Assembly: GCA_002104935.1 (NCBI GenBank)
Contig: MCGT01000005.1
Location: 992,001 to 1,056,000, forward strand
Length of the DNA: 64,000 bases
From: Hesseltinella vesiculosa
Taxonomy: Eukaryota; Mucoromycota; Mucoromycetes; Mucorales; Cunninghamellaceae
Direction of reading: 5' to 3'
Every line of letters begins with the position of its first letter. Within the stretch, counting starts at the first letter, position 1. Made by a program: the position numbers and the translations under genes. This document shows positions 37,113 through 48,442 of the stretch, piece by piece. The notes below the pieces were generated by a model. That model was not told the origin of the DNA and did no database searches. It saw only the letters and a program-made list of their open reading frames with translations.

Positions 37113-37283
37113 GTTGTCCGTAGATCGAAGGATAAAAGATAAAGGAAGGGACAGCGAAAAAAAAAAGAAAAAAAAAAAAAAAGAAAAGGGTGAGCTGGAG
37201 CGCCGCAAGCCACATCATGCAAAATAAAGACCGCAGGCCCCAAGCATTCTCATGGTTTCTTTTTTATTGCGTATTGCGACACC
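37113..37283. promoter_or_regulatory. 171-bp bidirectional promoter, UTP3 / BUD13
   Basis: The only DNA between the two divergent start codons. It includes a pyrimidine/purine strand-biased run (A-rich on plus, 37156-37185). The compact arrangement implies co-expression of a ribosome-biogenesis and a splicing gene. No TATA box is evident. Confidence 0.5.
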
Positions 37284-38787
37284 ATGGAGGATGAATTGAT
37301 CGACCAGACACATCGCGATTTTGTGGCTCGAGAAAAGTACCTATCACGAGCTCCAGGAGATGCAGCCACCAAGGCATATATTGCCAGCAAATACTTGTCC
37401 AGCAACGATGACAAGAAAAAAAAGAAAAAGAAAAAGACAAAGGCCTCTCAACATGGTAATCTTGGCATTGTGGATGAAGATGAATGGGGCTGGCACCAGG
37501 ATGATGCACCAAAAGCAGCAAGCAAGCGAGAAAAATCGGCCATGAAAGTCTCTGCCGGTCGGCCCAGCACATGGCAGTCTCTCCAAGGCAGCAGAACAGC
37601 CGATGACGATGACGATGATGAAGATAGCCGACCTGTGTTTGTGCCAACCGATGCTTCCGAGATACCCCAACAAGGCCCACGCATGTCTAGTGGTCAGCGA
37701 GCCGGCTTATTGACAAGTAAGGAAATCCGTGACGAAGCTGACCGTGCCCGTCACTTGGAAGAACGAGCCATGCGCAAAGTACAAGGTCAGCAAGAACAGG
37801 AAACCGTCCACCGTGATAGCTCAGGCCGCCGAATTGATCCTAAACTTCTGAAGGCTGAGGAGAAGCGGCAACGGCAGTTGGAAATTGAAAAGAAGGAACG
37901 AGAAATGGAATGGGGCAAGGGCCTGGTCCAGCGGGAGGAAAAGGAGCGCCTGAAACGTCAGCTCGAAGAAGAAAAATTCAAACCATTGGCAAGGTAAACC
38001 TTGAAAAAAAAAACATGAGATAGAGTCTACTTCTTTTGGTCATATTGGGGTATCCTTTTTTTTTATTTATTTATTTATTTTACTCGGCAAGGGAGAATGT
38101 GTAGAAAAAAAAGAAAAAAAAATAGGAGGACTGCTTAAAAAAAAAAAAAGGGCGGGGCAGATTAGAAAGGAGCGTTGGGTGTTAAAAAAGCGAGCGAACG
38201 GATCAAGACAATGAAACAAGAAAATAGCAACACTAACCAATCATTTAATTCTCATAGATATGTCGATGATGCCGATTATAACCAAGAGTTGAAGGATGAA
38301 GAACGATGGAATGATCCTGGCGCAGCATTCATCACCGTAAGTGGGCGGAAACTAAAATAGTGAGAGACCGTCAAGGCGAGTGACACTTGGGAATGTCATT
38401 GCGTATGCAAGAGTCATAAAAGGAGTAAGAGGAGGGGAGGATGCGTCATGGGGAAAAAAAAGAGAACAAAAAGAAAAGAGGGGCGAGGGAGGTTTCAAAG
38501 CGAAAGGAGAGATGGCAATCTTTTTTTTACTCCAGGCGATGGACACTGATCATTGGGTACCATCTTTTTTATCATAGAGAAAGAAACAAACTTCTGGTTC
38601 CCGAACGAAACAAGTACGACCTAGTTACAAAGGTCCCTGGAAGCCTAACCGATTTATGATCCCACCTGGCTACCGTTGGGATGGCGTGGATCGATCCACT
38701 GGCTATGAAGACAAATTTTTGCTGCATCAAAATCAACAGAAATCTTTCCAGGCCGAGGCTCATGCCTGGTCCACCGAGGATATGTAA
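37284..38787 (+). CDS. BUD13: pre-mRNA-splicing factor BUD13/CWC26 (RES complex)
   Basis: Three exons, 37284..37993, 38258..38336, 38578..38787, 332 aa. BUD13 with Pml1 and Snu17 forms the RES complex, which aids spliceosome activation and nuclear retention of unspliced pre-mRNA. The start has KAYIASKYL followed by a Lys tract, as in other family members. The middle is charged and helical (RQRQLEIEKKEREMEWGKGLVQ). The C-terminus has the family signature PSYKGPWKPNRFMIPPGYRWDG, then VDRSTGYE and AHAWSTEDM. The two introns (264 and 241 nt) are far longer than others in the window. Intron 1 holds a (TTTA)n run near 38060. A shorter upstream portion of exon 3 is possible, but the GYRWDGVDRS block is secure. 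Confidence 0.9.
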
Positions 38788-39446
38788 GATCACCATTTTG
38801 TAAATACACCTGTGCGTTGAAAATATCCAAAAATACGGGAGGTGTCTGTGTGTTTCCTATGTGAAAAAAAATAATCGGTTTTGATGCACGATGATGGGTT
38901 ATTTCTCAATGTGACCTCCTATCGCCTTATTTTTGGGTCGTTTTTTTTTTTTTTTGCTGAGAGAAAAAAAGAGCGATGGGTTTGCTTATCTAAACATCCG
39001 TTTGTTGGTTCCTTGGAAAAGTCACCCTTTCATCTGCTCTCCTTCCGAAAAAGTAACAGTGATCCCCTTTGTCGAGGACCTCTTGGCTTCCCCTTCCCCT
39101 TCCAGTATCGCTTGTTCCTGGGAAACTCCTCTTCCTTGGTAGTCCTTTTTTTTTTTTTTTTTCTTCCTCGACTCCCTTTTTGGTTAAAAAGCTTAGCTCC
39201 CCCCTTTTTTTTATGCTGTTGAGATCCTCCTACTGCTTCTTTTTTAGACGTCAAAAAAGTTTATTTCAAGACATCCCTAGTCCTCTGTTGACGATTCTGT
39301 TGACGATTTCTTCTTACCTCCTAAAGGATTTTCAAAGCTTGTTGCTTAAATGAAACAGGAGAGAGACAGGGAGGAAAAAAGGATACGTTGAAAAGGGACA
39401 AGTTTTGACAGTCATCTCTTTCGCGCGTTTCCCTTTCGGCGCCTGC

Positions 39447-39481
<35 letters not shown>

Positions 39482-39785
39482 AATATGACAAAAAAAGACA
39501 ACAGGGATAAGCCAGAACGAATTTCTCAAAGATCCGATGTTAAAGTTTTCCCATCACTCTTAAACAGGACAAGGAGGTTCCAACTCAAAAAAAGACATCT
39601 ACCTTTTTTAGGCCCAAACCGGATTTTCGTATAAATACCTTGCTAACCAATGCTTTGTCAATTTGACAAAATTAAATCCAAAATCCCAATTTTCCTTTAT
39701 TAAAAAAGCACTCCACTTTTTTCTGTATCATCTTTCTTTTGTCTCTCCACTTTTTTTTTTTAAGTCTGTTCATTTAAAAAAAACG
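38788..39785. other. intergenic region upstream of homeodomain gene
   Basis: A 1-kb spacer, very pyrimidine rich. It contains a T27 run (39447-39473), a 2x12-bp direct repeat CTGTTGACGATT (39284-39307) and a TATA-like element at 39630. Confidence 0.4.
39630..39637 (+). promoter_or_regulatory. TATA-like element of homeodomain gene
   Basis: TATAAATA, 149 bp upstream of the chosen ATG (39786). The distance is compatible with a leader of roughly 100-120 nt. Confidence 0.45.
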
Positions 39786-40598
39786 ATGTCTGCTACCACC
39801 TGTACATTGCCTTCCATCTCTGATCTGTTTGAATTCCCTCGTCTGCCTTTGATGGAGCCTATAAAGCCCACGATGATGCAAGCCCATTCTTCTTGTCTGC
39901 CTTCCCCTCCACCTTCCAACACAACTGAATATCCTCCCACCTTGTATCATTGCCGACAATCCTCCACCAACACCGTGTCTACCCCACCTGTGCATCAAGC
40001 ACAGCCCATGTCACCAAAGGCCAGCTATTACCCTCCCTTGAAAGCCAAGCGTAAGCGAGCCTCGCCTTCACAGCTGTCTGTTCTTAACAAGGTCTTCAAC
40101 CAAACCTACTTTCCTTCGACGGAAATGCGCATCGAGCTTGGGAAGCAGCTTGGCATGAGCCCTCGCACAGTGCAGATCTGGTTCCAGAATAAGCGCCAGT
40201 CACTCCGCTCCAGAACTCGTCGAGCCTCACTCTCTTCCATGGAAGATGCACGCTACCGACAGCAGCAAGGTTCCGCTACGGTAACCACCGACTATGGCTA
40301 CCATGAACAGCAGCGTGATTATAACAATGACGACGATGATTTCAGTTTCCGCGCCCAACGACGTCGCTCGTCTTTCGATGTCCGACCTTCAAGCCCCATC
40401 TCTCCTTTTACCCATCACGAAGAATTACCCATGGTACTGCCCCCTCCGTCCGCTATGTCCTTAGTCTCTTCTATGCGCGATCTTTCATTACCCAAGATTA
40501 ACCTGCCACCATTGCGATTGCCCTCTTCTGCTATGCGACCTGCCACACCTCCCTCCACCTTCTCTAGCCCTGCTTCCATCGATGCCATTCTCCATTAG
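39786..40598 (+). CDS. homeodomain transcription factor
   Basis: Single exon, 270 aa, start in context AAACGATGTC. The homeodomain lies at about residues 88-146: the basic arm KAKRKRASPSQ, helix 1 LSVLNKVF, then a helix 2 region ending LGMSPRTVQ, and recognition helix IWFQNKRQSLRSRTRR with the invariant Trp, Phe, Asn and Arg. The typical 60-residue class is implied (no three-residue TALE extension is apparent). The N-terminal 85 residues are Ser/Pro-rich and contain LPSISDLFEFPRLP, a short hydrophobic motif. The C-terminus is Ser/Pro-rich with DDDDDFSF and repeated Pro-Pro segments, likely activation or repression surfaces. It is related in type to the fungal Yox1/Pho2 group; no closer assignment is possible by eye. 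An upstream in-frame ATG at 39663 is probably leader. Confidence 0.88.
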   Translation: MSATTCTLPSISDLFEFPRLPLMEPIKPTMMQAHSSCLPSPPPSNTTEYPPTLYHCRQSSTNTVSTPPVHQAQPMSPKASYYPPLKAKRKRASPSQLSVLNKVFNQTYFPSTEMRIELGKQLGMSPRTVQIWFQNKRQSLRSRTRRASLSSMEDARYRQQQGSATVTTDYGYHEQQRDYNNDDDDFSFRAQRRRSSFDVRPSSPISPFTHHEELPMVLPPPSAMSLVSSMRDLSLPKINLPPLRLPSSAMRPATPPSTFSSPASIDAILH

Positions 40599-42154
40599 CA
40601 TCCTTTTTTTTTTTTTTATTCCATGCACTCTCCCTCATTCACAGCGCTTTGTTGCTTTTTTTTTTTATCGTGTTCCCACTTTGTACTAGTTCATTTTTGT
40701 TTATTTCTATTTCTATTTGAACCCTCGTAATTATTTTTATGACGCCTTGCGCTCTTATGAACATGCACCCTATTGTTCGACAGAAACAACAAAATAGCCA
40801 CCAAACAAATCTGCACTTGGTTCGTATGCTTTCTATCAAGATCTATTTTATTTGCATTCCAGCAATTTTAAGCTTTTTAAGCACAAGGCCCCATTCCAGT
40901 TATGCTTTTTCTCTTTATTTCATACCCAGTTTTTTTTTTATTCTTTTATTCATTGCTACCTTTGACGGTTCCTTTCAATACACGTAGTAAATACTTTTTT
41001 TTTTTTTTCCTTCTGTGTCATCGTGTTATGTCTTTTTCGTGTCCTCCCCCTTTATAAAGTTATTCTTCTCGTTCCTCAGTAAAGAACACCTCCTATCCTC
41101 GTTGGTTTACTATTGTGCAAGATGAAATCAATATCTGGTTCATTGTTTTCATTCACATGGGCCATGAGTTACGTCGCATTCACCACCTTCCCCTCTTTCT
41201 CCAACTCCGCCAGCACGGAACGCTCGGTGTTTTCGCGACTTTTTAGGAAAACAAAAGAAAGTTTCAAAAGGAAGAGATGCGTCCATCTGCAGGGGAATGC
41301 GAGGAAGAAAAAAAAAAATAAGCCAGGGAGTAGATCGAGGGATGAAAAAAAAAAAAAACGGAAGCAGTTGCCGTTTCATCACTCCTTTTTTGAAGAGGTT
41401 TATAAGCATCATCGAGATTTAGAAAGATGGCAAAGTTAGGGAGTCGTGCAGCAAAGGAGTAGATTTTGGGGCCGACGATTGCTTTCATTTTTTAAAATAA
41501 CATTGTTGAACTATCGAGACGCTCGCAGTAATTGATCAGCTTGCATATTTTTAGGAGCCTGTGTCGTACCAAATCAGTACCAGTGAACATTGACAAGGCT
41601 CCTGGCCTTCCCCTATTCTTTGGTGACACCAGTTTTATGCGACGCACTGTTGACTTTTTTTTTTTTTTAAACAAACAGGTTTTCTCTTGCTCTTCCTTGC
41701 ATGCATTAATGACGAGTGTCAGTTCCTAGCCTGTGTCTCGGCAACGAATAGGAGACCGGATAAGGCTTTCTTGTCATGTTTTTTTTTAAAAAAAGAAATC
41801 CTGCTTAAGGAGTGCTGTTTGAAAAAGTGAGACACAGACATCACATCATCCTGCTTTTTCGTGTTTGTCCTCAGACACAAATCTGTCTCCTTGCACGATT
41901 TTTGCGCTTGCACAATAGGAGCACATGATGCACCCCAAAGTTTTTTTGTTTTGTTTCCAGATCCGCCTCCTGTTATGCTCCATCCGGGTTCGCTCTAATT
42001 AAAATAATGGCCGTGTTTATTTTTTTTCTCTATAGGTGTCGATCAAGAAACCCACTGTTGTCTATGGGATGTAGTGCCATGTTGGATCTGCCTTGGCAAC
42101 CTGGTCATCCTTTGGCATGGGCTAAAATAAAAAGGGGATCGCCATGAGTTCATC
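40599..42154. other. 1.56-kb convergent intergenic region
   Basis: It lies between the homeodomain gene and the pyrophosphatase gene. Long T runs and a Lys-codon-rich A stretch near 41310-41360 produce spurious open frames. I see no supported gene. Confidence 0.4.
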
Positions 42155-43461
42155 TTACTTTTTCTTGGTCTCTCTTTTTTTGTGTACCTTGTGGATCGAG
42201 GACACTTGAACAGGCTCAGCTGATTTGTATGGAGAGGATTCGACAGACGCGTTTTCACTAAGATCGAAAAAAAGGCGTCAGAAGGTTGTCCTTGTTCTAA
42301 AAAAAAACCTGGTCTCTTACAGTGCCAATTTTCCCATGGGCTTTTCACCTTCAATCAGTCGTTTCCATGCATCGTGCGTTTCTTGGACAATGCTTGTGGC
42401 ATAGGCCTAGATCGGGTAGCCATTGTAAATGAATCTCATCCCTCGCCCCCTTTTTTTCCCCTCTATTGCCTTCTCCTTCTTTCCTTACCTTGTTCTTGCA
42501 TTCACCATCAAATGCAAATTTGTTTTCAGGCTTGTCATCGGGAACTTTGTAAATACGGAACCAGTGACGGGTTGCCTTGACCAGGCCAGGGAAATGTTTC
42601 TCGACGTCCTGTACATCTGGCGACCAACGATTGAGTTATTCTCCTAGAACCCCCTGCCTTTTGACACGATACCTACCATTCAATTGTTTCGCCATCGGAT
42701 CCTTGATGTCAATGGCCAGCACTTTCCAGTCCGTCTCGCCTTCATCCACCAACGCCAACACACCCAGCAGCTTGACTTGCTTGACTTGGCCAGAGTAGCC
42801 AATTTCGCTGCCAATTTCACAAACATCGATAGGGTCATTGTCACCTTTACATTGCGTATCCGAGTTGGTTTCTGTCGGATCTTCCCAAGTCTACGCGACA
42901 TTAAAATGTTAAAAAAAGAGAGGCTGGCCAAAGCTAAAGGAAGATTGGCCTGGTTTTTTTTTTTTACCTGAGGCAGAGCTCCATAGTTCCAAATGTAACC
43001 ATTGTAAGGGAAGCAGTTGTGCACAAAGCGAAGCTTTCCCTTTTTGACGTCTTGCTTCAAAGGATTGTACTTTTCGCCAGTGGCGATCTATGAAAAACAT
43101 AAAATAAAATGAGCGTCAGGTACACGCTCATCATATCTTTAGAAAACATGCCTCGATCTTGGCATTGGACCATCGTGGCACCTCCACCACCATGTTCACC
43201 ACGGCTGGATCCTGTTGATCAACATACAAGGGGATATCGTGAAACGGTGAAATCGCTTTGCCATCCTGTTCTACATTTGAAACCAAAATGAGTTGTTGAG
43301 ATCTCTAGCATAAAATAGAGGCGCTTTTTATTATGGAAAATCTTACCAAAGAATGTACGGTGGCTAGGTGTATGTCGCGTGCCAATGTCAATGGCCTTGA
43401 CAGACAATGCTCGATATCCTAAACCACTGTTCAGCGATCGGCGAGTCAATAAACGCAACAT
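42155..43461 (-). CDS. PPA2: mitochondrial inorganic pyrophosphatase
   Basis: Seven exons, complement(43347..43461, 43152..43270, 42968..43087, 42677..42890, 42489..42616, 42321..42406, 42155..42257), 294 aa. It hydrolyses PPi to phosphate. The N-terminus [19 protein letters not shown] is an Arg-rich, acid-free mitochondrial presequence, which distinguishes it from the cytosolic enzyme. The family I fold is marked by [22 protein letters not shown], the [13 protein letters not shown] block, [20 protein letters not shown], the metal-binding signature [26 protein letters not shown] and [20 protein letters not shown]. The tail is Lys-rich ([11 protein letters not shown]). Intron 2 appears to be GC-AG (GAG|GCATGT), required to read [15 protein letters not shown]. 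The stop used is TAA at 42155; the last exon's frame is less constrained by homology than the rest. Confidence 0.9.
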
Positions 43462-43610
43462 GACTTTTTTGAGAAAGAAAAGGCTCCTAGATTCTGCCAG
43501 TCTTTTTTTTTTTTTTTTTTTTTGCACAATAGTCCGCCAGCCAGCCCAACCAACAACGACGCTGGCCAGTCTCGTTGGCGTTTAATGTTCTAGTGAGGGG
43601 GTGGGGTGGT

Positions 43611-43841
43611 CTATGTATTTGAAAGGGACGTCCAGAAGGAATCTTGTAGGATGGACTTGTTTTCTCGGAGAACGACTTTGCCCTGGTCGTCCAACGTCAG
43701 ATAGGAGATGGTGTCCACGCCGGTCGTTTGTAAGTATGTCAGGAGCTTGTCATAAAACATCCCGACATCCTGAGGTCCATGGCAGTCGTCTGATAATGTC
43801 AACCGTCCATGCTTCTGCTGGATCAGCTATAGGTCAATATC

Positions 43842-43873
<32 letters not shown>

Positions 43874-44659
43874 GAATTGTCCAGAACAAGCCTATCTCCC
43901 GTGTTCTCCGGACCTGGACAATAGCCTGGTTAGGATAGGCATCTCTCAAGCCTTTCTTCCATGCGCGCGAGTTGATTTCAAAAATGCCACCGTAGCCAAT
44001 AACATAGTCGACGTTCCGCTCAATTCTGGACCACACCAAAGGATCAGCCATGGCCGAGGCTGCCGCCTCTGGTTCAGCAAAGATACGCACCAGGTCCAAG
44101 TGGCCCACGACTTCAGGTTTGACCGTCTGCAGCATTTGCCATTGCTCGTCAAAATAGGCTTCAAACAGTTTGGTGTAGCTGCCAAAGCGGTTTAGGCACT
44201 TTTGGTATAGCTCATTGGAGAAGTCGATCGGGATGCCGCCCACATGATGCAGCGATCCCACAACGTAATCCAGTGCGTATCGCTGTCGAAGACGGGTGAT
44301 CATTGTTGCATAGCTTGGCTGGATAAACTCGAGCTCGCTCCCCACCAAGAGCACAATCTGATCCTTGTATTTTGATTGCAGCCGACGAGCCTCATTCACA
44401 AAATCGTTAAACAATGTCGCCAATGTTTCAGGCGTGCAATTGGCCTGTCCAGCAAGAAGGGCATTAGACGACATCCTTTTATTATCATGTTTACCTCAAG
44501 TTCTTCTGGATACAGTTCGTTCATGTCAAATCGTGGCATGTGCTCAGAAAGCCCATACACTTTGAATTGTTTGGCAATAGCGTTCTGTACAACTGCCTCC
44601 AGGTCCCCATAACCGTGATGACAAAACTGGCCCGAATGGCTATGGTAAGAGTAAGGCAT
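43611..44659 (-). CDS. HIS2: histidinol-phosphatase (PHP family)
   Basis: Three exons, complement(44495..44659, 43914..44444, 43611..43826), 303 aa. It dephosphorylates histidinol-phosphate in histidine synthesis. PHP-domain metal ligands are visible: SYHSHSG (HxH), GLSEHMPR, LVGSELEFI, VVGSLHHVGG, VGHLDLVR and the final LSDDCHGP. Length is close to yeast His2 (335). Intron 1 has a good donor (GTAAAC). Intron 2 has the weak donor GTCCGG, chosen because it joins NQAIVQ to LIQQKHGRLTLSDDCHG in frame; it also contains a run of more than 20 T on the coding strand. The gene lies 149 bp upstream of the pyrophosphatase gene on the same strand. Confidence 0.9.
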
Positions 44660-44974
44660 GTCAACAAAAAAGCCAAAAAGACAAAGAGGGCGGAAATGAG
44701 AGATCGCGCCAACGGTTCAGTGAAGAGGGAAAAAAAAAAAACTGCTGCCCAGCTGCGGACCCCGCTGGCTTTTTTTTTTTTTTTTTGGTAAGCAGAAAAC
44801 AAACACATAGCATTCACTGACAACTTCGTGTGAATGCTGTAGCAAATGGGCGAAGTCCTGGGAACCAAGGCGACTCCTGCCTGAAAGCCTCAGGTAGCAT
44901 GGAACGGAGGCTTCCTCGAGGACGGTGATGTCATTCTCAAAAAGAATCAGAAGAGAAACTCTTTTTCTTCATTT

Positions 44975-45200
44975 TGAAAAAAAAAAAAGCAAACGGTGCA
45001 GAGCACTTTTGAGCTACCGGATCGATCTTGAACGCTGTATGCGTAAGAAAGTGCATGAATGGTGATGGTACTGAAAAAATCAGATCGATTCGTCATGGTC
45101 ACCCAGCCAACGTTTGGCCAATTTCGTTTTGACACCTCCGATGCTTCCGCTAAAAAAAGGACCATTTTCCCCAGGGGACCCCCAGGCCATCTGAAAAAAA
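44975..45200 (-). repeat. dispersed intergenic repeat, copy C
   Basis: On the minus strand it reads CCCTGGGGAAAATGG, a T run ending TTTTAGCGG, CGGAGGTGTCAAAACGAAA, CGTTGGCTGGGT, GAATCGATCTGATTTTTT, CAGTACCATCACCATTCATG, then CTCAAAAGTGCTCTGCACCG and TTTGC plus a T run. This is the same order and spacing as copies A and B. Confidence 0.7.
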
Positions 45201-45498
45201 AATCACAGTGCAGAATCGCTACAGTCAATTCGCCTCCAATTTTGCATACGAGTTCAAGAGGATCAGAAAGGGCTATCATCAAAAGTACAACTCTCATAGA
45301 CTGCGGAGCAAAGAGCTGGACGGCTGGCAAGTAGCCGTTGTGTGACCTTTTGCCTTAACATACCTTCCCATCCCTCCTGTAAAATCTTAAACTTGCATCC
45401 CACTCAAGCTTGTTCTTTGGCTATTCTATCCAAATGCCTGCAGTATCCTTCCAGGATATCCCTCCCTGTCAGGCTCTTTCTCTTTGCCTTTAGCCCAG

Positions 45499-45522
45499 AG
45501 CCAGGTTTTGGTAAACCTGGCT
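45499..45522. repeat. perfect 10-bp inverted repeat (hairpin)
   Basis: AGCCAGGTTT, loop TGGT, AAACCTGGCT. It is an isolated structure 300 bp from repeat copy C, with no associated gene seen. Confidence 0.6.
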
Positions 45523-46338
45523 GGTAGTCTTAGGCTGAAGCTGATTGGCTGTCGTTGTCTTTTTCTGGTTCCATGGCTCATCGAGTTCCCGCTTTGGTAA
45601 GGGGATACCACTTTCCTGCAGCTTTGGCTCCGTTGGATGGGCGTCAAAGCGCAACAGAACATCGACCTGTGCAAAAGCTCATGCTTTTATCGATCTTTTG
45701 TACAACGACTTGGCACGACTTGTGCGATAAAAGTACCCCTAACCAAGAAGGACCCTTGTCCCATGGTCCCCTGTGTGGCGTGGGTGATTGGGAACAGGAC
45801 CGGCCCGTTCTCGACGGTCGTTTCAAAAACCTTGCACTCGATTGTCGTTTTTGGCTAAGAGGCCATTGATATTTGGCTGATGTTGGTATGATACTGTAGC
45901 CTTTCATGAACGTCAGGAGCAGATTAAAAAGTGCAGCGTGGTACATTAAAAAAGAACAGCCAAACTTGGCATATCTGGAGAGATCAGTAGGATGAGGGTT
46001 TTCAGAGCGAAAAAGTGCTAAAAAAGGATAGAGTTACAAGGATGCAAGAATATTGACGATAACGTAACATTATGCAAACTGGCAGACAGTGTTCATTTTT
46101 TTTTTTCATGTGCGCATGCCCGTGATTCGCACAGGGCTTGTGCAACAAAACCGACACTTGGTGACTCACCACCCCCGCAAACCAATGCATTGCATTGCTC
46201 AAGCGCAAACTCAGACGTTTGACCTCGCTCCTTTTTTTCTTCTTCTTCCACTTTTTTTTTTCTGCATCTTTTTTTTTTTTTTTCCCCCAATCACATCCAT
46301 CCTTCTTTCTTCCTCTTTCACCCATTGCTTTATTGGAG

Positions 46339-48057
46339 ATGCTGCCTTTGTGTCGACAACCACCCAATCCGGCCTGGCTCAAGACTTGGCGTGTAGCATG
46401 GCAAGTGCGGTCCATGTCAGCGGCCAACAGCATGTCGACCATTACAAGCCATGACCATCGGTCCAGCACAACAATGCCACCTATTAAATCAGCCAATCCG
46501 CCTGATTCTACAAGAATAGATGCGCCTTATCATTTTTATCAAAACAAGGTGCTGGAGCCGTATCTGAAGCAAACGATGCATGCCAACAACCTGCGGCAGT
46601 TTATTATCTACGGTCGCCAAATGACACCTGATCGTCTGATCATTTCTGCCAACTGGGTACGCAACGAGCTGCTTGTGCGTCTTGCTCATCGAATCCGGGA
46701 CTTTCAGCAGCTACCGTTTATCGTCGGTACCAACCCCAACATCGAGTGGCCCTATCGACTGTACTGGGGCGGCTTTGAAGCGCTGCGCAAGATCCCAGAA
46801 ATCAAAACAAAGGAGGATAACCTGCGGTTCTGTGCTTTTTTGGAAGACCTCTTGGAGGATGGTCAACAGACGCTGCCGAGAATGGCCCTCGGTGTGACAG
46901 AATGCGCACATCACTACCAGCAACAGCCCCATGACCATCTCCTGGATCGGTTCCTCAATCGTATGCTGAGGTCTCGGATCTCACGTCGCCTGATCGCTGA
47001 ACAGCACGTTGCTCTCACACGCTCCCTTTACGGCTCTCCCAAGGACAAGGCCATGATCCACTCCCTGACCGGCAAATACAGCAAACACCCTCAGGACACA
47101 TCCAAGCAAGTCGGCATCTTCAACTCGGAATGCAGTGCACGCGTCATCTTTGAACATGCCCAAGCCTTGGTCACCCGCCAGCCTCCGTCACCTGTCGCCG
47201 CCAACGCCTCCGCCGTCCTACCAGACATCCAGCTCGACATCCATGGCCCTGACAACGACATCACCTTTGCCTATATACCCGAACAGCTAGAGTACATCCT
47301 GTATGAATTGCTGAACAATGCCCTTTATCACACCATGCAACACCACCAACAAGAAAAAAAAACCCAGCCTGATCGCCCCATCCCCCCCATCCGCGTTACC
47401 TTCAGCTGTAACCCAACCGATGTCTTCTTCCGTATCTCTGACCAAGGCGGCGGCATCGCTCCTCCCAAGTATGATCACCTATGGTCGTATCAGAAACGAG
47501 CCGTCGACGGTGACTTTGATGATGTACAGCATCTACCCAAGATGCCTGTCACCATGGCCGAGCGCATCAAAATTCAAGACGAGCAGCAAAAACGACACCA
47601 AACCACGCGGCCCATCACCGCCAAACCCATGGTCTCTTCTCTCCGCAACACGAACACCATCACCACCTCCTCTCCATCAGCCCTGGGCATTGGCCTGATC
47701 CTTGCTCGCATTTACTCGGAATACTGGGGCGGTGAGCTGCAAATCATCTCCATGGATGGCTTCGGCACCGATGCCTACGTGCGCATCCCTCGCCTCGGTC
47801 TCTCGCTGGAAAATATCGACGTCGCCTCCGCCGCAGTCACCTCTAACCTCACCCACCCTTCCATCCATGCCGCTGGTCAGCAAGAATCTCGTGGACGCCA
47901 CCATCCTCACCATCCATCCTCCGCCGGCCGATCTCCTCCCAAGCATCAACGGTTGACTTCTCCCAGTGAGAAGCAGCGTCATGTGATTCAGCATTATCAC
48001 CAACCCCAATTGCAGAACAAGGAAGGCTGGGCCACCAGCAGCATTATTGTATCATAG
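46339..48057 (+). CDS. mitochondrial protein kinase of the PDK/BCKDK family
   Basis: Single exon, 572 aa, from ATG 46339. It would phosphorylate and switch off pyruvate or branched-chain 2-oxoacid dehydrogenase in the matrix. The N-terminus MLPLCRQPPNPAWLKTWRVA is a plausible presequence. The all-helical regulatory domain includes TLRQ-like NNLRQFIIYGR, RLAHRIRDFQQLPFIVG, FLEDLLEDGQQTLPRMALG and FLNRMLRSRISRRLI. The GHKL ATP site shows the N-box YELLNNALYHTM, G1 box ISDQGGGI and G2 box GIGLILARIYSEYWGGEL, followed by SMDGFGTDAYVRIP. Insertions rich in Gln and Pro flank the lid region, and the last 90 residues are a His/Ser/Gln-rich extension absent from animal PDKs, as in some fungal Pkp proteins. 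Lack of introns is unusual here. The target complex is undetermined. Confidence 0.9.
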   Translation: MLPLCRQPPNPAWLKTWRVAWQVRSMSAANSMSTITSHDHRSSTTMPPIKSANPPDSTRIDAPYHFYQNKVLEPYLKQTMHANNLRQFIIYGRQMTPDRLIISANWVRNELLVRLAHRIRDFQQLPFIVGTNPNIEWPYRLYWGGFEALRKIPEIKTKEDNLRFCAFLEDLLEDGQQTLPRMALGVTECAHHYQQQPHDHLLDRFLNRMLRSRISRRLIAEQHVALTRSLYGSPKDKAMIHSLTGKYSKHPQDTSKQVGIFNSECSARVIFEHAQALVTRQPPSPVAANASAVLPDIQLDIHGPDNDITFAYIPEQLEYILYELLNNALYHTMQHHQQEKKTQPDRPIPPIRVTFSCNPTDVFFRISDQGGGIAPPKYDHLWSYQKRAVDGDFDDVQHLPKMPVTMAERIKIQDEQQKRHQTTRPITAKPMVSSLRNTNTITTSSPSALGIGLILARIYSEYWGGELQIISMDGFGTDAYVRIPRLGLSLENIDVASAAVTSNLTHPSIHAAGQQESRGRHHPHHPSSAGRSPPKHQRLTSPSEKQRHVIQHYHQPQLQNKEGWATSSIIVS

Positions 48058-48442
48058 TTTTTTTTTTTTATTTCCATAAAAAAAACCCGTCTCCTTCCAA
48101 TGGCATTGTAGGGGCAAAGCAGAAAAGAGCTCCTGAAGCAGAGGCATAGTGTGTGTGTGTTTTTTTTTTTTTTTTTTTTTTTTTTTGCCAAAAGCAGACC
48201 GTTTTCGATGATGATTTCTCCTCCCCTTTAAATTTCGTACCACCTTGATTTTATGATCTCACAAAGAGGCATCAAAAAAAGCAGTTGCGGTTGCACAACA
48301 CGCTTCTAAATCTTTGTCTTTTTTAATATTTATACTCCGCAGCCACCTATTTTGGGAAAATGGTCCAAAAAATCATGTCTCTATACTTCTTGCAGCTCTT
48401 TTTCTTTATTTTATTTTATTTTTTGTTCTAATGATTCCAGGG
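48058..48442. other. intergenic region upstream of kelch gene
   Basis: A 385-bp tandem spacer. It has a (GT)n run and a T run near 48150-48186. I see no gene. Confidence 0.4.

Larger units (their letters stand above)
44660..46338. other. 1.68-kb divergent intergenic region with repeat copy C
   Basis: It lies between HIS2 and the mitochondrial kinase gene. It carries repeat copy C (44975-45200), a perfect 10-bp hairpin (45499-45522) and long T runs (46240-46285) before the kinase ATG. Frames at 45342-45870 have no recognisable motif. Confidence 0.45.

Noticed and set aside
41113..41439. 108-aa plus-strand frame
   Set aside because: It is driven by A-rich Lys codons and T-rich Phe codons; no domain.
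45342..45870. Open frames with moderately gene-like composition (for example 45573-45869)
   Set aside because: Similar-length frames occur on the opposite strand, and no motif, splice site or conserved block was found.
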